Shown here piece by piece: positions 1 through 6,402 of a stretch of 10,084 nt of DNA. This DNA comes from Anaerotignum sp. Its GTDB lineage: Bacteria; Bacillota; Clostridia; Lachnospirales; Anaerotignaceae. The notes beneath the pieces are model-generated. The model was not told where the DNA came from. It worked only from the letters and a program-made list of their open reading frames with translations, and did no database searches. How positions within the stretch are numbered: position 1 is the stretch's first letter; every line of letters starts with the position of its first letter. Made by a program: the position numbers and the translations under genes. The stretch lies in NCBI GenBank assembly GCA_020024255.1, contig JAHHTX010000070.1:1-10084 (forward strand), given 5' to 3'.

Positions 1-52
1 CAATATATTTCATGAGATGGATAGTTTTATATTATTTTTCGACTTTCATTTT
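1..52. other. Short AT-rich stretch after the chemoreceptor gene
   Basis: These bases follow the stop codon of the chemoreceptor gene in its direction of transcription. I see no hairpin with a U-tract and no start of another gene, so any terminator must lie beyond the window edge. Confidence 0.5.
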
Positions 53-2152
53 TTAGTCACGGAATTTTTCATCCAAATGGAAGTTGTTTACCAGACCTTT
101 CATAATATTTGCCTGTGCAGACAATTCTTCGCTAGATGCAGCACTCTCCTGTGCAGTTGCAGAGTTTGTCTGTACTACCGATGAAATCTGTTCGATACCA
201 TTCGACACCTGTGTTAATCTTTCTGCCTGCTGTTGATATCTTGAGGAAATTTCATCAATAGATTTTACCACGTCCTTTGTTTTTACAGAAACATTTTCTA
301 TGGACTCAGCTGTTGTATTGGCAATATCAGAACCTTTTCTCACTGCTGCAATGGAATTTTGAATGAGAACTGTTGTATTCTTTGCTGCGTCCCCACTCTT
401 TACTGCCAGATTACGAACTTCGTCTGCCACAACTGCAAAACCTTTACCCGCAGAACCTGCTCTTGCAGCCTCAACTGCTGCATTCAGTGCCAAAATGTTG
501 GTCTGGAACGCAATATCTTCAATGGTTTTGATGATTTTTTCAATCTCATTAGACTGATATGTAATTTCATCCATTGAGGAAAGCATATCCTTCATAAAGC
601 GATTGCTTTCTTCCAACTCTACTTCGATATTATCCAGATTATCGCTTGCCTGTGTTGCTTTTTCAGAATCCTGTTGTGCATCATTGGATAACTCTTGCAC
701 CGTTGCTGACAATTCTTCTACAGTGCTTGCCTGCTCCGTTGCACCGTGTGCTAAAGACTGAGCTGCCAATGCACCTTGCTCTGCACCAGTTGTAACATGA
801 TCTGCCGCATCAGAGATTTGGAACAGTGTATTGGATAATGCCTCCTGTACTTTCAGCAATGCAACTTTCAATCTCTTAAATTCACCCACATAATTCTGCT
901 TCATTTCAAAGACTAATTCGCCGTTGCCTAAACCACGTAAAACATCTACAGCTTCATCAATATATAAAATATACATCTTTAGCCTTCCGACAATGCTAGA
1001 AATACTTGTTGTCAGTGCTCCCACTTCATCTGTGGAAACCTTAGGCATCTCCACATCCAGATTGCCTTTTGCCAGTTCCTGTGCAACCTGATTCAACTTT
1101 CTAATGGGTTTTACAATGCTTTTGGAACGTATGGAAATAATAATCACCAAAAGAATTGCACACAGCAAAAAACCAATACCAACCATCTTTGATGTACTTC
1201 TCACTTCCGACTTAAATTCCTTGTTTGGCATGCAGCTCAGGATTGTCCAGCCGAAATCCTCCAAAACATTGATGCTTCCATGAAATTCTTCCCCATTCCT
1301 TTCATATGAAATAGACTCCATAGAGGTATTGTTTTGAATGGCTGTTCGCAAATTATCGGAATAATTTGCTTCCGATAAATTCTTTAACTTTGCATCTTCA
1401 TTGGGATGATAAACAATATCATAATCATTGTCATATACCATAACGTAGCCGGTTTCCCCAACCTTCAGTTCGCTCAAATTCTTAGAAAGACCGTCCAGAG
1501 AAATATCTATCCCAATTACTCCAGTCATTTCAGAAGAACCACGAATGTATGCCGGCACTGCAACGGTAACAACCAGCTTTCCTGACCCTGCATCTTCATA
1601 TGCCCCTGAAACAATGGGTTTACCATTATTCTTTTCCAAAAGCTGATACCATTTGCGATCTTCTATGCGGAAGGAGCTGTCTGTTACATATCCTGTAGAT
1701 TGCACTGCCTGACTGTTTTTGATGGTTGCCAGCCATATTGCCATAACAGACTCGTCCGCTTTTGCCTGCACCCTTTTTAAATCATTTAAAACAGGTTGAA
1801 ATTTGTCAGAACCTTCAAAACGGAAATTCGCCTCAGCAGCATTGACTTCCTGCAGCAAATTTTGCATAGAATCCAAATCGCTTACTACTTCTGCTCTAAT
1901 GATTTCTTCTTTAAAATAAGATTTCACTGTTTCTGTGGCAACAGCAGTCTGTCTGGCAATATTACCGCTTTTTAATGTAGTAACAACATTTAATACTTTG
2001 TAATCAATGCCTATGCCAATCACAATCAGGACGAGAACAAGAGGAATCAATATGCCTGCCATCAACTTACCTGTTATCCCCATATGTAAATTAGAAGTAC
2101 CTTCTGCAAATCGAAATTTTTCTTTGAGCTGTTCATCATTCTTTTCTCTCAT
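53..2152 (-). CDS. Methyl-accepting chemotaxis protein with dCache sensor, probably for amino acids
   Basis: Membrane chemoreceptor that senses a small extracellular ligand and controls the CheA/CheW kinase complex. An in-frame ATG lies 21 bases upstream (2173), but only the ATG at 2152 has a Shine-Dalgarno run (AGGGGGG, 8 bases away), giving 699 residues. Numbering below counts from the upstream ATG. TM1 is about 33-56, the double-Cache sensor 60-325, TM2 about 329-348, HAMP 349-400, and a HAMP-like segment 401-455. The cytoplasmic signalling hairpin follows, with its tip around 551-600 (IAFQTNILALNAAVEAARAG, then GKGFAVVADEVRNLA). Two methylation-helix type stretches flank it (about 465-495 and 672-690). 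There is no C-terminal CheR/CheB pentapeptide. The sensor carries R173, W175, Y176, Y192 and D223, the pattern of amino-acid-binding dCache domains, with Phe168 where Tyr is usual. The receptor type is certain from sequence. The ligand class is inferred. Confidence 0.96.
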   Translation of the reverse strand: MREKNDEQLKEKFRFAEGTSNLHMGITGKLMAGILIPLVLVLIVIGIGIDYKVLNVVTTLKSGNIARQTAVATETVKSYFKEEIIRAEVVSDLDSMQNLLQEVNAAEANFRFEGSDKFQPVLNDLKRVQAKADESVMAIWLATIKNSQAVQSTGYVTDSSFRIEDRKWYQLLEKNNGKPIVSGAYEDAGSGKLVVTVAVPAYIRGSSEMTGVIGIDISLDGLSKNLSELKVGETGYVMVYDNDYDIVYHPNEDAKLKNLSEANYSDNLRTAIQNNTSMESISYERNGEEFHGSINVLEDFGWTILSCMPNKEFKSEVRSTSKMVGIGFLLCAILLVIIISIRSKSIVKPIRKLNQVAQELAKGNLDVEMPKVSTDEVGALTTSISSIVGRLKMYILYIDEAVDVLRGLGNGELVFEMKQNYVGEFKRLKVALLKVQEALSNTLFQISDAADHVTTGAEQGALAAQSLAHGATEQASTVEELSATVQELSNDAQQDSEKATQASDNLDNIEVELEESNRFMKDMLSSMDEITYQSNEIEKIIKTIEDIAFQTNILALNAAVEAARAGSAGKGFAVVADEVRNLAVKSGDAAKNTTVLIQNSIAAVRKGSDIANTTAESIENVSVKTKDVVKSIDEISSRYQQQAERLTQVSNGIEQISSVVQTNSATAQESAASSEELSAQANIMKGLVNNFHLDEKFRD

Positions 2153-2160
2153 ATTGTATA

Positions 2161-2167
2161 CCCCCCT
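2161..2167 (-). promoter_or_regulatory. Ribosome binding site that fixes the chemoreceptor start
   Basis: On the minus strand this reads AGGGGGG, followed by 8 bases and then the ATG at 2152. The longer in-frame ATG at 2173 has only AT-rich sequence in front of it. The site therefore favours the shorter protein, beginning MREKND. Confidence 0.7.
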
Positions 2168-2253
2168 AAACATTAAAAATATAGTTTACATCGTATATTT
2201 CCCAAATATTTCCAAAGTTTTCACTGTTGAAAAGCACACGATTAGTCATTTTG

Positions 2254-2282
2254 ATATTACCATAATCCCTTTTTTTCCTCAA
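2254..2282 (-). promoter_or_regulatory. Candidate sigma-A type promoter for the chemoreceptor gene
   Basis: On the minus strand TTGAGG (2282-2277) is followed by 17 bases and TAATAT (2259-2254). Each hexamer matches four of six consensus positions. It would give a leader of roughly 95 bases. The surrounding sequence is very AT-rich, so chance matches are likely. I found no sigma-28 (motility) promoter of the TAAA / GCCGATAA type. Confidence 0.4.
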
Positions 2283-2595
2283 CCAAATTTCTTTTTTTCT
2301 CATCTTTGTATAGATTTGGCAAAGTCTAAATTTCCTCAAACACAATATCATTTTCACTAAAATAATATAAATTTTTATATATATTTTTTCACTAATTAGT
2401 CATATTTGAAGCTATTTTGATTTTTTTCACATTGTTCCTCTATACATATTAGATAAAATCAATCGCTTTTATAACCGACATATTTTCTGGACTATCTTCT
2501 GCTTTTGAAAAAAAATGTTCTTTTTCTCCAAGCAAATCACTATTTGTACAAATGTTCACCACAATATCCTATATTTACAAATTCTTCAATTTTTA
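2283..2595. other. AT-rich intergenic gap with no supported gene
   Basis: This gap lies between the terminator-like hairpin after the five-gene operon and the chemoreceptor promoter. It has long A and T runs. The small open frames crossing it lack a ribosome binding site and resemble no family I know. No tRNA, riboswitch fold or long repeat was visible by eye. Confidence 0.6.
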
Positions 2596-2677
2596 TATCA
2601 AAAAGGACTGCTGGTTTACCTCCATGCACTTCTCTTTCTACCATGCGGAAAGTGCTTTTTTGTAAACGCAGTCCTTT
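2596..2677 (-). terminator. Large two-tier hairpin after the SGNH gene, probable terminator
   Basis: The arms AAAGGACTGC (2602-2611) and GCAGTCCTTT (2668-2677) pair perfectly. After a 2-base bulge, GTTTAC (2614-2619) pairs with GTAAAC (2662-2667). Within the 42-base loop a second stem forms from GCACTT (2626-2631) and AAGTGC (2650-2655). In the transcript of the operon the outer stem begins 12 bases after the SGNH stop codon and ends in five U residues (2604-2600) followed by AU-rich sequence. The length and inner hairpin are unusual for a simple terminator, so a structured 3' end with another role is possible. Confidence 0.6.
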
Positions 2678-2689
2678 ATGCAAAATCTT

Positions 2690-3727
2690 TTATTTTTGCT
2701 CTTTCATTTTATTTATTGTTTCCATATACTGCTTTAAATCTGCGTCCCAATCTGCATAAGCAGCATCTTCACGATGATCAGGCAAATCATACTGCTTTGC
2801 AAGAAAATCCCCCAACCACTTTGTTACCTTTACTGCACCTGTCACATTCATATGTCCTTGGTCGTAATAATCCTTTTGGGGATTCAGCTGCAAATCCTTT
2901 CTTATTTCCTCCCTGTCCATGTCCACATAAGCGACCCCTTGCTCCTTAGCAAATTCTTCCATTTTCATGCTCTGCTCATAAGTCCAGCTCATTTTGGGCA
3001 AGTGCAGAATCAAAACCGGAATATCCTTCTCTTTGCACAAATCCAGAGTACGCAAGGTTTCCTTTCGTGCATCTTTATCAAAAACAGCTTCTTTCCCTGT
3101 TGGTTCCATAAATCCTTCAGGATATGCCTGTGGTGCTATGTCCTTTAAAGGAACTTGTCCTTTCCGAAAGGAATGTTTCAAAAACGGCTCAGTTTCCGCT
3201 TCTGCCAGATTAACTTCCTTCCATCGCTCATGATAACGCAAAAGAGGGAAGAAATAGGAGAGCATAGTCTGACGGTCATCTGCCTTTGTAACCTTACGCA
3301 GAATTTCCCATTTATAAGGGGACAGCTTCATGCCGTCCAATACACGGCGAAGGTCACCTTCCCGTTCTGCATAGTCATATTTCTGAAAAAGATTATCACA
3401 AACCAAAACCACCACTTCTGGTGTCTGTTTTTCTAAAGATTCCGCCAATAAACCGTAACTGACGGCTGGTGCCTGTAAAGCTGATGCACGAACAAAGCCT
3501 GTAAATCCATGTTCTTTATACATCTGCATAGGAGAAATACCCCGCAAAAGCGGACTGCTTCCAACATACAATACATCTAAACTATTCTTTGGCTCCGCAT
3601 AAAATGCGTGTATTTCATTGGTTTCGTCATCGCGTCGCTGATACATTCTCGTAAATTGGGTGAATAACAATGCAAACACCAGACAGAAGGCAGAGCAGCG
3701 TGCAACAATATTCCATTTTTTGCTCAT
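2690..3727 (-). CDS. SGNH-fold, DltD-like extracytoplasmic acyltransferase
   Basis: Probable last enzyme of the surface-acylation pathway, anchored by one N-terminal membrane helix (about 8-27) with its catalytic part outside. The sequence shows GSS (56-58) in a typical SGNH nucleophile context (DVLYVGSS) and a C-terminal DQGH pair, Asp289 and His292, completing a Ser-Asp-His set. Length is 345 residues, shorter than most DltD proteins (about 390-420). The sequence looks more like the SGNH/GDSL proteins that accompany AlgI-type MBOATs in Clostridia than like true DltD. The gene starts 3 bases after the MBOAT stop, with an AGGGGG site 9 bases before its ATG lying in the end of the MBOAT gene, so the two are translationally linked. 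By analogy with Dlt, it would take the acyl group on Ser57 or Ser58 (most likely Ser58) and pass it to a polymer hydroxyl. The acceptor is unknown. Confidence 0.85.
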   Translation of the reverse strand: MSKKWNIVARCSAFCLVFALLFTQFTRMYQRRDDETNEIHAFYAEPKNSLDVLYVGSSPLLRGISPMQMYKEHGFTGFVRASALQAPAVSYGLLAESLEKQTPEVVVLVCDNLFQKYDYAEREGDLRRVLDGMKLSPYKWEILRKVTKADDRQTMLSYFFPLLRYHERWKEVNLAEAETEPFLKHSFRKGQVPLKDIAPQAYPEGFMEPTGKEAVFDKDARKETLRTLDLCKEKDIPVLILHLPKMSWTYEQSMKMEEFAKEQGVAYVDMDREEIRKDLQLNPQKDYYDQGHMNVTGAVKVTKWLGDFLAKQYDLPDHREDAAYADWDADLKQYMETINKMKEQK

Positions 3728-3730
3728 ATC

Positions 3731-5329
3731 TTAAAACCCCCTGTAAATAAAATCTGCGGCATTATAATTCAAACCGTATACGCCAAAGAGAATCAGAGCA
3801 AAAACACCGCCCAGATATACCGCCCAACGAAAATAGAGATTCTGTTTTGCCAATGTTTCCCGTATCTTGATACCACATTCCTGCAAAATGCTTACGATTA
3901 AAAGTACGCATGACGCAAAGAATAATACCCACAAATCAGGCTTATCCAGTCCCAACTGCAAAAGCCCACCTGTCCAAAATATATCTGTATTCCAGTTCAC
4001 AAACATTGATTGTATCATATGGAAGGAAATCGTAACGCCTGCGGCTCTTGTGATAATTTTCCCAAACGCCACCAAAACCAATGTACGCAAAATACGGAAT
4101 AGATGCCAGCTGAAACATTCGGTATTGATTTTTAATTTCTTTACCAATTTTTGTAACGGTTGGTCAAAAAGGATACCCAACACAATTAGTGTGCCATTAT
4201 AGAAACCGAAAGCAATATATTTCCATTCTGCACCATGCCAAATGCCGATAAGAAAAAAGATAATAAACTGAGGAATCAACACTGGCAGCAACTTGCCTAC
4301 ATAATTCCCCAAAACCTTTCTGCCCTTTTTTCCAACCTTAGTAAAGAACTTGGACAATGACAAAGGATAAAAAACATAATCACGGAACCATGCACCTAAT
4401 GTAATATGCCATCTTCTCCAAAAATCCGGTACACTGGTAGCAAGATAAGGTCTTGCAAAGTTCTGTTCTAGTTCAATGCCGAAAATCTGTGCTGCCCCTG
4501 TTGCAATATCAATTCCGCCAGAAAAATCCCCGTACAACTGAATACAATAAACCAAAGCAGCTACAGCAATATAAGTACCGCTGAACGTTTCCGGAAAACC
4601 AAAAACGGTATCTACCAAAACAGCTGCTCTGTCTGCAATAACCAACTTTTTAAATGCACCCCAAAGCATAAGCTGTACACCGAATTTTGTTCGTTCATAG
4701 GAAAATACATTGGGCCGAAAAAGCTGTTCCGACAAACTTTGAAACCGTCCAATAGGGCCTTGCACAATCTGCGGAAAGAAAGAAATAAATAATGCCAGTT
4801 TTCCCAAATTCTTTTCCGGCTTTACCTTTTCTCGATAAACATCAATGAGATAGCCCATAGTCTGGAAAGTGTAAAAAGAAATACCCAGAGGCAATAGAAA
4901 ATGAAATACCGGCAATTCAACGGAAACAGACAACTTTTCCAGTAAAAGATTGATATTCTCACTGAAAAAATCTGCATACTTCAACACAGCCAAAATACCG
5001 AAGTTAAACAGCAACGTTGGCACTAATATGCGGCGTTTCCGCTTGGTAAAATCTGCCTTCCATGCTTTTCTTTCTTCTTTATCCAATTCTCCTTTTGCGG
5101 CGGTATAGGCAGCCTTATTTTTTTCTGCCATATCCCCCAGTTTTCTAGTTGCAATGTATGTGCTGATGGTCGTTGCAAACAGGTAAAGAAAGTATTTTAT
5201 TCCTGCAAAATAATAAAATATATAATTAACCACTAAAAGCGTTACCCAACGGTAACGCTTCGGTGTCCCATAATATACAGCAACAGCCAGCACCAAAAAC
5301 ATCACAAACTGCATAGATGTAAATGCCAT
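3731..5329 (-). CDS. AlgI-type MBOAT acyltransferase with C-terminal FIYRGF acyl-shuttle motif
   Basis: Multi-pass membrane O-acyltransferase, 532 residues, the DltB position of the pathway. Hallmarks in order: LPLGISFYTFQTMGYLIDVYR (146-166), FFPQIVQGPIGRF (184-196), DFWRRWHIT with His308 (302-310), and IGIWHG with the near-invariant His365 (361-366). These and the length match the AlgI branch; DltB is usually about 400 residues. The last six residues are FIYRGF, with Tyr529. This matches the hexapeptide in which an extracytoplasmic tyrosine accepts the acyl group from the MBOAT. In Dlt systems that peptide sits on the microprotein DltX, and in others it is fused to the MBOAT. Its presence here explains why no dltX is found. 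An AGGAG site lies 8 bases before the ATG, and the carrier protein gene ends 19 bases upstream. Family is certain. The shuttle role is inferred from the motif. Confidence 0.95.
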   Translation of the reverse strand: MAFTSMQFVMFLVLAVAVYYGTPKRYRWVTLLVVNYIFYYFAGIKYFLYLFATTISTYIATRKLGDMAEKNKAAYTAAKGELDKEERKAWKADFTKRKRRILVPTLLFNFGILAVLKYADFFSENINLLLEKLSVSVELPVFHFLLPLGISFYTFQTMGYLIDVYREKVKPEKNLGKLALFISFFPQIVQGPIGRFQSLSEQLFRPNVFSYERTKFGVQLMLWGAFKKLVIADRAAVLVDTVFGFPETFSGTYIAVAALVYCIQLYGDFSGGIDIATGAAQIFGIELEQNFARPYLATSVPDFWRRWHITLGAWFRDYVFYPLSLSKFFTKVGKKGRKVLGNYVGKLLPVLIPQFIIFFLIGIWHGAEWKYIAFGFYNGTLIVLGILFDQPLQKLVKKLKINTECFSWHLFRILRTLVLVAFGKIITRAAGVTISFHMIQSMFVNWNTDIFWTGGLLQLGLDKPDLWVLFFASCVLLIVSILQECGIKIRETLAKQNLYFRWAVYLGGVFALILFGVYGLNYNAADFIYRGF

Positions 5330-5348
5330 AATCTGTTCTCCTTACATC

Positions 5349-5576
5349 TTAATCTTCCTGCAATCTGGTTACCAGTGCCATAATCGCCTCTACAGAATTG
5401 AAATTTTCCGGTACAATATCATCTGCACCAATTTCAATATCATATTCGTCACAAAGTTCCCCTACTAATGTGACAATATCAAAGGAGTCCAATTCCCCGC
5501 TGTCTACTAATTCTTTGTTGTCTTCAAAATCTACGTCAGGTCTGATTTCAGCCAAAATTTTCAGTAAGTTTTCCAT
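5349..5576 (-). CDS. Stand-alone acyl (peptidyl) carrier protein, DltC-like
   Basis: Small acidic carrier protein of 75 residues that holds the activated amino acid as a thioester on a phosphopantetheine arm. Ser31 in the motif GELDSFDIV (28-36) is the attachment site. Acidic helix II (about 31-46) is typical of the surface read by partner enzymes. LDSF at the prosthetic serine is common to DltC and to DltC-like proteins of Clostridia. A GGGAGAA site stands about 8 bases before the ATG. The gene lies 37 bases after the GNAT gene and 19 before the MBOAT gene, so it sits between loading and transfer enzymes. No phosphopantetheinyl transferase is in the window, so one encoded elsewhere must activate it. 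In classical dlt operons dltC follows dltB; here it precedes the MBOAT. Confidence 0.93.
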   Translation of the reverse strand: MENLLKILAEIRPDVDFEDNKELVDSGELDSFDIVTLVGELCDEYDIEIGADDIVPENFNSVEAIMALVTRLQED

Positions 5577-5613
5577 GTTATCACTTCTCCCTTTCTTTTT
5601 CCTGTGTTCTACC

Positions 5614-6402
5614 TTAAATTTTTATCAAAACAGGTGCTACTCTGCCATCAGGCATAAATCCCACCTTTTCGTACATATGCAATGCTGCCTCGTTGTCTGT
5701 TCGTACCCAAAGCTGACAACGCAGTGCCTCACCATTGACCTGCCATAGCCAGCTTTGCACAAGACGGTTTCCAATATTCTTACCTCTTGCCTTGTCCTTT
5801 ACAGCAATCTGCCACAGTACAGAATTTTTCTTTTCCCAGCCAAAACGAAGAAAACCCAAAAGTTCTCCATTATCTATTTCTGCCAAAACCTCATTGGCAC
5901 GAATTGAGTCCAAAAGTGTTTCTCTGCTTGGTAAAGCAGAAGTATATGGCTCAAAGCTTTCTTTCATCATCTGCATAATTTCCTCAGCATGGGACTCATC
6001 TGCAAAAGACAGTTTTCCCTTGGTTACAAAGGCTTCTGCCATAGGCATCGTCAAACGCTTTCTTTCCAGATATGGTGAAAATCCCACGGCTTTCCAAAGG
6101 GATGGCTTTGGTTCCATACCCTTCTTTTCCAAACAAACCTGCTCCAAAATAAGCGGTTTGTCCAAAGACGGAATGGAAATGGGTTCTGCGCCATGTTCCA
6201 AAAAGAAATAAAAATCAATATGATTTACCTGTTCAATGAACAGATAACAACCTTTTGCAAAACGAAGTACACTGCATCTTTTTTCTTTTGCCGCCTGTTG
6301 ATAATCCGCTTCCGGCAAGAGAAAATTCGTTTGTGTACGTTTGCTGTGCCACGCCCGAATTAGCGCCTCCAATTTCTTTTCATCAGCAATCTTCGCAATC
6401 AT
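5614..6402 (-). CDS. Tandem GNAT-family N-acyltransferase inside the acylation operon
   Basis: 262-residue GNAT protein. The C-terminal domain (about 130-262) is a clear acetyl-CoA binding fold: AVKDKARGKNIGNRLV (200-215) carries the R/Q-x-x-G-x-G/A type loop (RGKNIG), and NEAALHMYEKVGF (237-249) is the usual last motif. The N-terminal half (1-120) appears to be a degenerate GNAT domain: LWKAVGFSPYLERKRL (102-117) repeats the VGF ending but no acyl-CoA loop is visible. The start codon lies inside the adenylation gene (20-base overlap) behind an AAGGAG site, indicating coupled translation. Canonical dlt operons have no such gene. It could N-acylate the carrier-bound amino acid, modify the acceptor, or act like FemX-type tandem-GNAT proteins. 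The sequence does not decide among these. Confidence 0.9.
   Translation of the reverse strand: MIAKIADEKKLEALIRAWHSKRTQTNFLLPEADYQQAAKEKRCSVLRFAKGCYLFIEQVNHIDFYFFLEHGAEPISIPSLDKPLILEQVCLEKKGMEPKPSLWKAVGFSPYLERKRLTMPMAEAFVTKGKLSFADESHAEEIMQMMKESFEPYTSALPSRETLLDSIRANEVLAEIDNGELLGFLRFGWEKKNSVLWQIAVKDKARGKNIGNRLVQSWLWQVNGEALRCQLWVRTDNEAALHMYEKVGFMPDGRVAPVLIKI

Noticed and set aside
2153..2173. Upstream ATG at 2173 as chemoreceptor start
   Set aside because: No ribosome binding site precedes it, and the good site for the next ATG lies between the two.
2166..2357. 63-codon minus-strand frame just upstream of the chemoreceptor
   Set aside because: No ribosome binding site before its ATG, low-complexity basic composition from AT-rich sequence, and it spans the likely promoter of the chemoreceptor.
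2505..3436. Several plus-strand frames opposite the SGNH gene and its 3' hairpin
   Set aside because: They are antisense to a clearly conserved gene, rich in Cys, Phe and Ser as expected of shadow frames, and lack recognisable domains.
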